Made by a program: the position numbers and the translations under genes. Of a stretch of DNA of 64,000 nt, positions 31,194 through 38,794 are shown piece after piece (position 1 is the first letter of the stretch; each line of letters starts with the position of its first letter). Location: assembly GCF_036226605.1 (NCBI RefSeq), contig NZ_CP109000.1:1550001-1614000 (forward strand), written 5' to 3'. Under the pieces are notes generated by a model. That model was not told the DNA's origin. It searched no databases and saw only the letters and a list, made by a program, of their open reading frames with translations. This DNA comes from Streptomyces sp. NBC_00704 (lineage in GTDB: Bacteria; Actinomycetota; Actinomycetes; Streptomycetales; Streptomycetaceae).

Positions 31194-31382
31194 ATGCCGG
31201 AATACGAATTCGTCGACGTCTACGTGCCGCGCGGGGTCTCCCGCAAGGAGGCGACGCGACTGCTGACCGACCATGCCGAGTACGGACACTGGGAGTTGGA
31301 CCGCCTGAGCCTGCTGCGCGACGGCAGCCGCAGGGTGCGGTTGCGCCGGCGGATCATCCGCCAGGTGCGTGCCACCTGGTGA
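31194..31382 (+). CDS. DUF5703 family small protein
   Basis: 62 aa, MPEYEFVDVYVPRGVSRKEATRLLTDHAEYGHWELDRLSLLRDG..., a small basic protein of the actinobacterial DUF5703 family. An N-terminal beta strand, a helix (RKEATRLLTDHAEY) and an Arg-rich C-terminal strand can be seen. Function unknown. The reading frame keeps GC-rich third positions throughout and ends 16 bp before a strong terminator, supporting it as a real gene despite its size. Confidence 0.85.
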   Translation: MPEYEFVDVYVPRGVSRKEATRLLTDHAEYGHWELDRLSLLRDGSRRVRLRRRIIRQVRATW

Positions 31383-31397
31383 GGTGAGAGACGGAAA

Positions 31398-31433
31398 ACG
31401 GAGCGGGCCCCGCCGAGGCGGGGCCCGCTCCGT
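31398..31433. terminator. bidirectional terminator
   Basis: Nearly perfect dyad with arms ACGGAGCGGGCCCCGCC and its complement around a minimal GA centre. It lies between the convergent DUF5703 and long-chaplin genes. Confidence 0.85.
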
Positions 31434-31451
31434 TGTGGGCGCCCGGACCGC

Positions 31452-32345
31452 TTACGCGGAGGGGCGCGCCTTGCGGTAGAGCACCGCGCCCGCGAGCAGC
31501 GCGCCCGCGCCGACCGGCAGGACGAGGCCCATCGGCATCTCGCTGCCCGTGTGCGCGAGCTGCGGGGCCCGGACGGCGGGCCCGTGCACGGAGGAGGCGC
31601 CGGCCGGCGTCACGTGGTGGGGGGTGGACGGCACGCCGCCGGGGTGGGACGGGGTGGACACGCCCGGCTTGCCGTGGTCGTGGCCGCCGGGCCTGCCCGG
31701 GGTCTCGTGGCCGCGGGACGGGGGCGTGTGCATGCCGGGACCGCTGTCGTTGGCGCAGTCGTTGCCGAAGCTCGGGTTGAGGATCCCGACGACGTCGATG
31801 CCGTTGCCGCACACGTTCACCGGCACGTCGACCGGCGCCTGGACGTGGTTGCCGGAGCCGACGCCCGGCGATCCGCCCGTGTGGCCGCCGGCCTGCGCAC
31901 CCCCGGAGCCGCCGTGACCACCGTCGTAGCCGCCGTGACCGCCGTTGTGGCCGCCGTGACCGCCGTTGTGGCCGCTGTTGTGTCCTCCGGCGTGGCCGCC
32001 GTTGTGGCCTGCGCCCTGGTTCCCGCCCTGGTTCCCGCCATGGCTCCCGGAGTGGCCGGCGCCGCCCCGGTGCTCGCCGTATCCGCGCGAGGGGGCGCCG
32101 CCGCCCTTGTTGACGCAGGAGTTGCCGAAGGTCGGGTTGAGGGCCCCGACGACGTCGACGGTGTTGCCGCACACGTTGACGGGAACGTTGATCGGCGCCT
32201 GCACCGAGTTGCCCGACAGGACGCCGGGCGAGTCGGTGGCGTAGCCGTTCGCGCCGGCGTCGGCGTGGGCGTAGCCGCCGGCGGCGGCGATCACCCCCGT
32301 TGCCGCCGCCACGGTCATGAGGCTTTTGCGGGTGACCTGTCGCAT
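31452..32345 (-). CDS. chpC: long chaplin, sortase-anchored (ChpC type)
   Basis: 297 aa from ATG 32345 with AGGGA 9 nt upstream. Secreted hydrophobic coat protein that helps aerial hyphae break the surface. A signal peptide covers residues 1-29. Two chaplin domains (about 38-79 and 158-199) each have the VNVCGN...FGN.C pattern with paired Cys (C59/C77 and the equivalent pair). Between them lies a Gly/His/Asn-rich linker (about 85-157) with about a dozen His. A Pro/His-rich spacer leads to the class E sortase signal LAHTG (263-267), a membrane helix and a basic tail. The symbol rests on domain layout and its position beside chpH, as recalled for S. coelicolor. Confidence 0.92.
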   Translation of the reverse strand: MRQVTRKSLMTVAAATGVIAAAGGYAHADAGANGYATDSPGVLSGNSVQAPINVPVNVCGNTVDVVGALNPTFGNSCVNKGGGAPSRGYGEHRGGAGHSGSHGGNQGGNQGAGHNGGHAGGHNSGHNGGHGGHNGGHGGYDGGHGGSGGAQAGGHTGGSPGVGSGNHVQAPVDVPVNVCGNGIDVVGILNPSFGNDCANDSGPGMHTPPSRGHETPGRPGGHDHGKPGVSTPSHPGGVPSTPHHVTPAGASSVHGPAVRAPQLAHTGSEMPMGLVLPVGAGALLAGAVLYRKARPSA

Positions 32346-32434
32346 TGCTGAATCCCTGCTTTCCATTTCGTCCGCGTCCCGAATCGCTCGCATCATTGCA
32401 GCTGTTCGATTTGTTCGGGATTTTCGAAGTCTTC

Positions 32435-32457
32435 GGTCTTTCCTTCGGGAAAAGACC
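32435..32457 (-). promoter_or_regulatory. UUCG-loop hairpin upstream of chpC
   Basis: GGTCTTTCC and GGAAAAGACC arms with one bulged A and a TTCG tetraloop, about 90 nt ahead of the chpC start and directly after the chpH terminator. It could be a second terminator arm or a stable leader structure. Confidence 0.35.
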
Positions 32458-32458
32458 G

Positions 32459-32497
32459 GTCGGCCCCGGAGCGCATGGGGTGCGCTCCGGGGCCGAC
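32459..32497 (-). terminator. terminator of chpH
   Basis: Perfect 17-bp stem GTCGGCCCCGGAGCGCA with its complement around TGGGG, 30 nt beyond the chpH stop. It separates chpH from chpC, so the long chaplin needs its own promoter or read-through. Confidence 0.85.
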
Positions 32498-32526
32498 GGT
32501 GTGGACGACCCCTCAGCGGGTCGACG

Positions 32527-32760
32527 TCAGTCGTTGACGCAGGTGTTGCCGAAGGCGGGGTTCAGCAGCCCGATCACCGAGATCGTGTTGCCGCAGACGT
32601 TCACCGGGACGTGCACGGGAACCTGGATGACGTTGCCGGACACCACACCCGGGGAGCCCACCGCGGCACCCTGGGCACCGGCGTCGGCGACGGCGAGGCC
32701 CGCACCCGCGAGAACCAGCCCACCAGTGGCAGCCGCAGCAGCGACGACCTTCTTGATCAT
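32527..32760 (-). CDS. chpH: short chaplin ChpH
   Basis: 77 aa from ATG 32760, 6 nt after a strong AGGAGG; the frame continues 10 codons upstream over that site. Signal peptide with cleavage likely after A25 (LAVA-DAGAQ). The mature protein of about 52 residues is one chaplin domain, GSPGVVSGNVIQVPVHVPVNVCGNTISVIGLLNPAFGNTCVND, with C56 and C74 expected to form a disulphide. Short chaplins assemble into amyloid-like fibrils on aerial hyphae and spores. A candidate sigma-BldN promoter lies upstream. Confidence 0.96.
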   Translation of the reverse strand: MIKKVVAAAAATGGLVLAGAGLAVADAGAQGAAVGSPGVVSGNVIQVPVHVPVNVCGNTISVIGLLNPAFGNTCVND

Positions 32761-32811
32761 TATTCCTCCTAGTTGGCAAAGCGACCCCAAGCAGCGGATC
32801 GCATGTCACCA

Positions 32812-32839
32812 GTAACGAGGCGGAATTAATGAGGCTACG
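32812..32839 (-). promoter_or_regulatory. candidate sigma-BldN promoter of chpH
   Basis: On the minus strand, CGTAGC (32839-32834), a 16-nt spacer, then CGTTAC (32817-32812). This resembles the BldN consensus CGTAAC-N16-CGTTGA with one mismatch in the -35 and two in the -10. The predicted transcript would have a leader of about 45 nt. Chaplin genes are known BldN targets. Confidence 0.5.
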
Positions 32840-32912
32840 AGTTTATCGGCGCATTCACTCTTCCCAGTCGCGCCCGTACAGGCGGACGATTTTCCCGGCG
32901 CGGCCGGAGCCT

Positions 32913-32931
32913 GGTGAAATCTCGTTTCACC
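32913..32931 (-). terminator. hairpin after M20 peptidase gene
   Basis: GGTGAAA / TTTCACC arms around TCTCG, 8 nt beyond the peptidase stop codon. Short and AT-rich for this genome; likely a terminator. Confidence 0.5.
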
Positions 32932-32939
32932 GGGACATT

Positions 32940-34268
32940 TCAGGAGGCGTCGATGAAGCGGTCCAGCACGCGCACCCCGAACTTGAGCCCGTCCACCGGC
33001 ACCCGCTCGTCGACGCCGTGGAACATGCCGGCGAAGTCCAGCTCCGGCGGAAGCTTGAGCGGGGCGAAGCCGAACCCACGGATGCCGAGGTCGTCGAAGG
33101 ACTTGGCGTCGGTGCCGCCCGAGAGCATGTACGGGACCGCCTTCGCCGTGGGGTCCTCGGCGAGCAGCGAGGACTGCATGGCCTCGACCAGCGCCCCGTC
33201 GAAGGACGTCTCCAGCGCCTTGTCGGAGTGCACGTCCTCGCGGCGCACGTTCGGGCCGAGGATCCGGTCGAGGTCGGCCAGGAACTCGTCCTCGTACCCC
33301 GGCAGGAACCGTCCGTCGACGTGCGCGGTGGCCTCGCCGGGGATGACGTTGACCTTGTAGCCGGCGCCGAGCTGGGTCGGGTTGGCGGTGTTGCTCAGGG
33401 TCGCGCCGATCAGCTTGGCGATGCCGCCGAGCCGGGCCAGCGTCGCCTGCATGTCCTCGGGGTCCAGCGGGGTGCCCAGGGCGTCGCCCAGCTCGTCGAG
33501 GAAGGCCCGGGTCGTCTTGGTGACCCGGACGGGGAAGGTGTGCCGGCCGAGCCGTGCGACGGCCTCGGACAGCTCGGTGATGGCGTTGTCCCGGTGGATC
33601 ATCGAGCCGTGGCCCGCGGTACCGGCCACGGTCAGCTTCATCCAGTGCATGCCTTTCTCGGCCGTCTGGACGAGATAGAGCCGCCGCTCCTCGCTCACCG
33701 TGAACGAGAAGCCGCCCACCTCGCTGATCGCCTCGGTGACGCCGTCGAAGAGGTGGGGGTGGCGGTCGACGAGGTGGCGGGCGCCGTAGGTGCCGCCGGC
33801 CTCCTCGTCGGCCAGGAACGCCAGCACGATGTCGCGCGGGGGCCTGCGCCCGGAGCGCAGGCGGTCGCGGACGACGGCCAGCGTCATCGCGTCCATGTCC
33901 TTCATGTCGACCGCGCCGCGGCCCCACACGCAGCCGTCGGCGACCTCGCCGGAGAAGGGGTGGTGGGTCCAGTCGGCCGCGTTGGCCGGGACGACGTCGA
34001 GATGGCCGTGGATGAGCAGGGCCGGCCTCGACGGGTCCTCGCCCGCGATGCGGGCCACCGTGGAGGCGCGGCCCGGATGGGATTCGAAGATCTCGGGTTC
34101 GAGGCCCACCTCGGCGAGCTTCTCGGCGACCCACTCGGCCGCCTTGCGCTCGCCGGGGCCCGAGTGGTCGCCGTAGTTGCTGGTGTCGATCCGGATCAGC
34201 TCGCGGCAGAGGTCCACGACCTCGTCCTCGCCGGTGACGGTCCTGGCCGTGTCGTCCGTCGCGCTCAC
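32940..34268 (-). CDS. M20-family metallopeptidase/dipeptidase
   Basis: 442 aa. I chose GTG 34268 because GGGAGG lies 7 nt upstream; a GTG 21 bp earlier overlaps that site. Di-zinc M20/M28-type hydrolase: LLIHGHLDVVPA supplies the first His/Asp ligands, WGRGAVDMKDM the bridging Asp, and AFLADEEAGGTYGARHL the catalytic Glu plus ligand Glu. GTAGHGSMIHRDNAI belongs to the dimerisation domain, and the final His is in AGMFHGVDERV. Substrate is probably dipeptides or N-acyl amino acids in the cytosol. It is followed by the chaplin genes on the same strand but closed by its own hairpin. Confidence 0.93.
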   Translation of the reverse strand: MSATDDTARTVTGEDEVVDLCRELIRIDTSNYGDHSGPGERKAAEWVAEKLAEVGLEPEIFESHPGRASTVARIAGEDPSRPALLIHGHLDVVPANAADWTHHPFSGEVADGCVWGRGAVDMKDMDAMTLAVVRDRLRSGRRPPRDIVLAFLADEEAGGTYGARHLVDRHPHLFDGVTEAISEVGGFSFTVSEERRLYLVQTAEKGMHWMKLTVAGTAGHGSMIHRDNAITELSEAVARLGRHTFPVRVTKTTRAFLDELGDALGTPLDPEDMQATLARLGGIAKLIGATLSNTANPTQLGAGYKVNVIPGEATAHVDGRFLPGYEDEFLADLDRILGPNVRREDVHSDKALETSFDGALVEAMQSSLLAEDPTAKAVPYMLSGGTDAKSFDDLGIRGFGFAPLKLPPELDFAGMFHGVDERVPVDGLKFGVRVLDRFIDAS

Positions 34269-34472
34269 GCTGGTTCCTCCCGCTGTCACTGCTGGTGGGT
34301 CCTCTCATCCTCCCTCTCTCCCGGGTCCCGGCCCAAGACCGGTCCCGGCCCGTCACACACCGTGCACGCCGCGCCGCCCGCCGGGGGCCCGCATCCCGTG
34401 ATCGGGCACTGCGGAAAGCCTGGTAATGTTTACGACGTCGCCGCGAGGGAAACCCCGCACGACAGACACCTT

Positions 34473-34557
34473 GTCCGGGTGGCGGAATGGCAGACGCGCT
34501 AGCTTGAGGTGCTAGTGCCCTTTATCGGGCGTGGGGGTTCAAGTCCCCCCTCGGACA
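34473..34557 (+). tRNA. tRNA-Leu (anticodon GAG)
   Basis: 85-nt class II tRNA. The acceptor stem GTCCGGG pairs with CTCGGAC (one G-T). The anticodon stem is CTAGC/GCTAG with loop TTGAGGT, giving anticodon GAG for CUC/CUU codons. A long variable arm (TGCCCTTTATCGGGCG) and a T arm GGGGGTTCAAGTCCCCC are present. CCA is not encoded; the discriminator is A. TGGCGGAATGGCAGACGCG is the normal leucine D arm. Confidence 0.97.
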
Positions 34558-34564
34558 CATGAAA

Positions 34565-34601
34565 GAGCGAGGGCCGCGACCACTGGTCGCGGCCCTCGCT
34601 C
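34565..34601 (+). terminator. terminator after tRNA-Leu
   Basis: Arms GAGCGAGGGCCGCGACCA and complement (stem up to 18 bp) starting 8 nt after the tRNA. Confidence 0.85.
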
Positions 34602-34774
34602 GTGTGCGTGGAGCGGCTCCCCTGCCCGTGAGCACCCGGTCCGGGAGCACCCGGTCCGGTGGGCGGACCGGGGCGCGTAGCGCTCCACGGGAACGCGGTG
34701 ACGGCCCCGTGCGGGGCGATGTCCCACGGCCCTCCCCCGGCTCTCCGGGATGCGGGGGCGGGCACAATGGGGGC

Positions 34775-35215
34775 ATGGTCCGACGTTCCGCCCGTCCGCG
34801 GCAGCGAGCCGCCGCCTCCGTGCCCGCCGGCTGCCCGTGCGGGCTGCCCGCGTCCTACGAGGCGTGCTGCGGGCGCTACCACGCGGGCGGCGGTGCCGTG
34901 ACCGCCCCCACCGCCGAGGCGCTGATGCGCTCGCGCTACAGCGCGTTCGTGCGCGGGGACGTGCCCTACCTGCTGCGGACCTGGCATCCGCGGACCCGGC
35001 CGGAGCGGCTGGAGCCGGATCCCGGGACGCGGTGGACGGGGCTGGAGATCCTCGCGACGTCCGACGGCACCGCGTTCCACACGTCCGGCGTCGTGGAGTT
35101 CCGGGCCTCCTACCGGGGCGGCACGCTGCACGAGCGCAGCCGGTTCGAGCGGGTGGGCGGGGCCTGGGCGTACGTGGACGGGGAGTTCCCCGAGCCGGGC
35201 GCGGGAGCGCGCTGA
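34775..35215 (+). CDS. YchJ-like SEC-C motif protein
   Basis: 146 aa from ATG 34775 (a GGGGG run just upstream). It matches the YchJ/UPF0225 family: an N-terminal SEC-C zinc motif, CPCGLPASYEACCGRYH, then a cystatin/NTF2-like domain with EALMRSRYSAFVRGDVPYLLRTWHP and FHTSGVVEFRASYRGGTLHERSRFERVGGAWAYVDGE. Function unknown. The translated frame upstream of 34775 contains the tRNA terminator and is not coding. It stands alone, immediately left of the repeat region. Confidence 0.88.
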   Translation: MVRRSARPRQRAAASVPAGCPCGLPASYEACCGRYHAGGGAVTAPTAEALMRSRYSAFVRGDVPYLLRTWHPRTRPERLEPDPGTRWTGLEILATSDGTAFHTSGVVEFRASYRGGTLHERSRFERVGGAWAYVDGEFPEPGAGAR

Positions 35216-35933
35216 GGCCCGTCGCGGCGGACCAGGATCGGTCGGGGCCGGTCACACCTGGTTCCGGCCGGTCATGCCCGATTCGGGCCCACTGGTGGCC
35301 GGTTGGGGCCGGCCCAGGCCTAATTCGGGCCCGTAGGGGCCGGTCGGGCCCGATTCGGGCCGTCAGGGCTAGGCAGGCATTCGCGCCGGTCAGGTCCGGT
35401 GAGGCCTGTTCCGGCCGGTCAGGCCTGATGCGGGCCGATTGGCGCCGGTTGGAGCCGGCCCAGGCCTAATTCGGGCCCGTAGGGGCCGGTCAGGCATTCG
35501 CGTCGGCCAGGGCCGGTCCAGGCCGGTCGACGCCGGTCAGGCCCGATTCGGGCCGTCAGGGCTAGGCAGGCATTCGCGCCGGTCAGGGCCAGTCAGGCCT
35601 GTTCCGGCTGGTCAGGCCTGAAGCGGGCCGATTGGCGCCGGTTGGAGCCGGCCCAAGCCTGATTCGGGCCCGTAGGGGCCGGTCAGGCATTCGCGTCGGC
35701 CAGGGCCGGTCCAGGCCGGTCGACGCCGGTCAGGCCCGAGTCGGGCCGTCAGGGCCGGTCAGGCATTCGCGCCGGTCAGGGCCAGTCAGGCCTGTTCCGG
35801 CCGGTCAGGCCTGAAGCGGGCCGGTCAAGCCGGTCAGGGACGGCTCGGGGCGCTCGGGGCGGTTCCGGGTGCTCGGGGCAGTTCCGGGGTGCTCGGAGCG
35901 GTTCCGGGTGCTCAGGGTGCTTGCTCAGGGGAC
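35216..35933. repeat. non-coding tandem repeat region (193-bp unit)
   Basis: 718 bp with no gene. A 193-bp unit starting GGTTGGAGCCGGCCCA begins at 35447 and again at 35640, differing at only a few bases. A shorter relative (146 bp, lacking about 47 internal bases) begins at 35301. The units are built of smaller words such as GGCCGGTCAGGC, ATTCGGGCC and GGCATTCGCG. Because 193 is not a multiple of 3, the near-identical 60-residue frames at 35439 and 35632 fall in different reading frames, so coding is unlikely. The right end passes into a 19-20-bp repeat (35852-35909). Confidence 0.9.
35852..35909. repeat. 19-20-bp tandem repeat
   Basis: Three copies of GCTCGGGGCGGTTCCGGGT-type units (35852, 35871, 35891) plus a degenerate fourth, between the 193-bp repeats and the end of the gluconate regulator gene. 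Confidence 0.8.
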
Positions 35934-36635
35934 TCAGGGGGCCAGGATGTCGAGTTCCTGGAGGGCGCCGACCGTGATCTCGCGGGTGAGGCGTTCGGCG
36001 CGTACCGGGTCGCCCTCGCGGACCGCCTCGGCGACCTGGACGTGCAGGGTGACGGCGGCCGGGTCGGGGTCCTCGAACATGACCTCGTGATGGGTGCGCC
36101 CGGCCAGCACCTCCGCGACGACGTCGCCGAGCCTGGCGAACATCTCGTTGCCGGACGCGGTGAGGATCACCCGGTGGAAGGCGACGTCGTGGACCAGGTA
36201 CTCCTGGAGGCGGTGGCCGCGTGAGGTGGCCACCATGCCCAGCGCGCACCGCGTCAGCTCGGCGCACTGCTCCGCCGTGGCGTGCGTCGCCGCGAGGCCC
36301 GCCGCGACCGGCTCGACCGCCGAGCGCAGGACGGTGAGCGAGCGCAGTTGGTGCGGGCGGTCGGCGCCGGCCAGCCGCCAGCGGATGACCTGCGGGTCGT
36401 AGACGTTCCACTCGGCCTTGGGGCGCACCGTGACGCCCACGCGACGGCGGGACTCGACGAGGTGCATGGACTCCAGCACACGGACCGCCTCGCGCATCAC
36501 GGAGCGGGAGACGTCGAAGCGCTGGGCCAGTTCGTCGGTGCGCAGAACGCTGCCGGGCGGGTACTCACCCGCGGTGATCGCGGGCCCCAGGGCGTCCAGT
36601 ACTCGGCCGTGCAGACCCCGGCCCGGAGTGGTCAT
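35934..36635 (-). CDS. gntR: FadR-type GntR regulator of gluconate genes
   Basis: 233 aa from ATG 36635; a GTG two codons earlier (36641) is equally possible because no clear ribosome site precedes either. GntR winged helix at about 8-75 (GRVLDALGPAITAGEYPPGSVLRTDELAQRFDVSRSVMREAVRVL), then an FCD ligand domain with YLVHDVAFHRVILTASGNEMF and HVQVAEAVREGDPVRAERL. It is divergent from gntK with a small perfect dyad between them. In S. coelicolor the orthologue by position (SCO1678, recalled) represses the gluconate operon and is relieved by gluconate or 6-phosphogluconate. Confidence 0.9.
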   Translation of the reverse strand: MTTPGRGLHGRVLDALGPAITAGEYPPGSVLRTDELAQRFDVSRSVMREAVRVLESMHLVESRRRVGVTVRPKAEWNVYDPQVIRWRLAGADRPHQLRSLTVLRSAVEPVAAGLAATHATAEQCAELTRCALGMVATSRGHRLQEYLVHDVAFHRVILTASGNEMFARLGDVVAEVLAGRTHHEVMFEDPDPAAVTLHVQVAEAVREGDPVRAERLTREITVGALQELDILAP

Positions 36636-36669
36636 GCACACAGAGTACGCGGTAGATCACGAAGCCAAA

Positions 36670-36680
36670 AAGTCAGACTT
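36670..36680. promoter_or_regulatory. candidate GntR operator
   Basis: AAGTCAGACTT, a perfect 11-bp dyad in an AT-rich patch of the gntR-gntK intergenic region, 35 bp ahead of gntR and 95 bp ahead of gntK. It is the only clear dyad there, so it could serve both promoters. Confidence 0.5.
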
Positions 36681-36775
36681 ATTCGTCACAGCCTCTTGAA
36701 TTCGTCGTACCTAATCGGCTTCAGTGTCGTCGGCGTCCATTGGCGTCAGGTGTCGAGGAAGACAGCGAGGCGAAG

Positions 36776-37294
36776 ATGCGCACCCCCCCTGTCGTCGTGG
36801 TGATGGGCGTCGCCGGCACGGGCAAGACCACCATCGGTCCACTGCTCGCCGCCCGGCTGGGCGTTCCGTACGCCGAGGGCGACGACTTCCACCCGCAGGC
36901 CAACATCGACAAGATGTCGGCCGGCGTCCCGCTCGACGACGACGACCGCCGGCCGTGGCTCGACGCCATCGGGGCCTGGGCGGACGAGCGGGCCGGGCTC
37001 GGCGGGGTGGTCAGCTGCTCGGCGCTGAAGCGGTCGTACCGCGACCGGCTCAGGGCCGCGGCCCCCGGAGTCGTCTTCGTGCACCTGGCGGGCGACCGGT
37101 CCCTGATCGAGGACCGCATGGCGCACCGGCAGGGCCACTTCATGCCGACCGCGCTGCTGGACTCCCAGTTCGCCGCCCTCCAGCCCCTCCAGGCCGACGA
37201 GGCGGGCGTCTGCGTCGACGTCCGCGGCGGCCCCGAGAGCATCGCCGGCCGGGCCGTGACGGCGCTCGCCGGCCTCCCCGACCCGGCCGCGTAA
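36776..37294 (+). CDS. gntK: gluconate kinase
   Basis: 172 aa from ATG 36776; the frame stays open to a TTG at 36740. Phosphorylates D-gluconate to 6-phosphogluconate. P-loop GVAGTGKTTIG near residue 10; the substrate motifs EGDDFHPQANIDKMSAGVPLDDDDRRPWL and VVSCSALKRSYRDRLR; and HFMPTALLDSQFAALQ near the C terminus are characteristic of the GntK/IdnK family. First gene of a gluconate/idonate operon, 45 bp ahead of gntP. Confidence 0.95.
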   Translation: MRTPPVVVVMGVAGTGKTTIGPLLAARLGVPYAEGDDFHPQANIDKMSAGVPLDDDDRRPWLDAIGAWADERAGLGGVVSCSALKRSYRDRLRAAAPGVVFVHLAGDRSLIEDRMAHRQGHFMPTALLDSQFAALQPLQADEAGVCVDVRGGPESIAGRAVTALAGLPDPAA

Positions 37295-37339
37295 CCCCCC
37301 GCACCCTCCCCCGTCCCGATAACCGCAAAAGGAAACCCC

Positions 37340-38737
37340 GTGACCAGACTCAGCGTCGAGATGCTGGCGGCGGACAAGGTCGAGCCGATCACCTCGGCCG
37401 GCCACGCACAGCTGGGCATCGCCGTCCTGGCGGGCATCGCCGTGATCGTCCTGCTCATCACCAAGTTCAAGCTGCACGCCTTCCTGGCGCTGACCATCGG
37501 CTCGCTCGCGCTCGGCGCGTTCGCCGGGGCGCCCCTCGACAAGGCCATCGCCTCCTTCACCGCCGGGCTGGGCTCCACGGTCGCCGGGGTGGGCGTGCTG
37601 ATCGCGCTGGGCGCGATCCTCGGCAAGCTGCTCGCGGACTCCGGGGGCGCCGACCAGATCGTGGACACCATCCTCGCCAGGGCCGGCGGCCGCTCGATGC
37701 CGTGGGCGATGGTGCTGATCGCGTCCGTGATCGGTCTGCCGCTGTTCTTCGAGGTGGGCGTGGTGCTGCTGATCCCGGTGGTGCTGATGGTCGCCAAGCG
37801 GGGCAACTACTCGCTCATGCGGATCGGCATCCCGGCGCTGGCCGGTCTGTCGGTGATGCACGGACTCGTCCCGCCGCACCCCGGCCCGCTGGTCGCGATC
37901 GACGCGGTCGGCGCCAACCTGGGCGTGACCCTGGCGCTCGGCGTGCTCGTCGCCGTGCCGACGGTCGTCGTGGCGGGTCCGCTGTTCTCGAAGGTCGCGG
38001 CCCGCTGGGTCGACGTCCCCGCGCCCGACCGCATGATGCCGGAGCGGCCCTCCGAGAAGCTGGAGAGGCGCCCGGGCTTCGGCGCCACGCTGGCCACCAT
38101 CCTCCTGCCGGTCGTGCTGATGCTGTCCAAGGCGCTCGTCGACATCGTCGTGGACGACCCCGAGCACACCGTGCAGCGCGTGTTCGACGTCGTCGGCTCG
38201 CCCCTGATCGCGCTGCTCGCCGCCGTGCTCGTCGGCATCTTCACGCTGGGCCGGCCCGCGGGCTTCGGCAGGGAGCGGATCTCGCGCCTCGTGGACAACG
38301 GGCTCGCGCCCATCGCCGGCATCCTGCTGATCGTCGGCGCGGGCGGCGGCTTCAAGCAGACCCTCATCGACTGCGGTGTGGGCCAGATGGTCCTGGACGT
38401 GTCCAAGGACTGGTCGATACCGGCCCTGCTGCTGGCCTGGCTGATCGCGGTGGCGATCCGGCTGGCGACCGGATCGGCGACGGTGGCGACGATCTCCGCG
38501 GCCGGCCTGGTCGCGCCGCTCGCCGCCGACATGTCGACCGCGCACACCGCCCTGCTGGTGCTGGCCGTCGGCGCGGGCTCGCTGTTCTTCAGCCATGTCA
38601 ACGACGCCGGATTCTGGCTGGTGAAGGAGTACTTCGGGCTGAGCGTCGGTCAGAACGTCAAGACCTGGTCGGTCATGGAGACCATCATCTCGGTGGTCGC
38701 GGGCGGCCTGGTCCTGCTGCTCTCGCTCGTCGTCTAG
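37340..38737 (+). CDS. gntP: gluconate:H+ symporter GntP family
   Basis: 465 aa from GTG 37340 with AAAAGGAAA upstream. About 12-14 hydrophobic segments cover most of the protein, starting AQLGIAVLAGIAVIVLLITKF. Family features include ILGKLLADSGGADQIVDTILARAGGRSMPWAMVLIASVIGLPLFFEVGVVLLIPVV and GLVPPHPGPLVAIDAVGANLG. It imports gluconate, and possibly idonate or ketogluconate, across the cytoplasmic membrane using the proton gradient. Second gene of the operon. Confidence 0.95.
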   Translation: MTRLSVEMLAADKVEPITSAGHAQLGIAVLAGIAVIVLLITKFKLHAFLALTIGSLALGAFAGAPLDKAIASFTAGLGSTVAGVGVLIALGAILGKLLADSGGADQIVDTILARAGGRSMPWAMVLIASVIGLPLFFEVGVVLLIPVVLMVAKRGNYSLMRIGIPALAGLSVMHGLVPPHPGPLVAIDAVGANLGVTLALGVLVAVPTVVVAGPLFSKVAARWVDVPAPDRMMPERPSEKLERRPGFGATLATILLPVVLMLSKALVDIVVDDPEHTVQRVFDVVGSPLIALLAAVLVGIFTLGRPAGFGRERISRLVDNGLAPIAGILLIVGAGGGFKQTLIDCGVGQMVLDVSKDWSIPALLLAWLIAVAIRLATGSATVATISAAGLVAPLAADMSTAHTALLVLAVGAGSLFFSHVNDAGFWLVKEYFGLSVGQNVKTWSVMETIISVVAGGLVLLLSLVV

Positions 38738-38794
38738 GCCCGGCCGGGACGTGCCGGAAGGAGAGGTCGTGCCGGGAAGAGGAGGAGCACGCGG

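Noticed and set aside
35439..35814. Two near-identical 60-residue proteins
   Set aside because: They come from the 193-bp DNA repeat, lie in different frames, and have no ribosome sites. The similarity reflects the repeat, not a gene duplication.
35301..35832. CRISPR array
   Set aside because: Units are 193 bp and contiguous, with no unique spacers and no cas genes; the nuclease at 3521 is unlinked.
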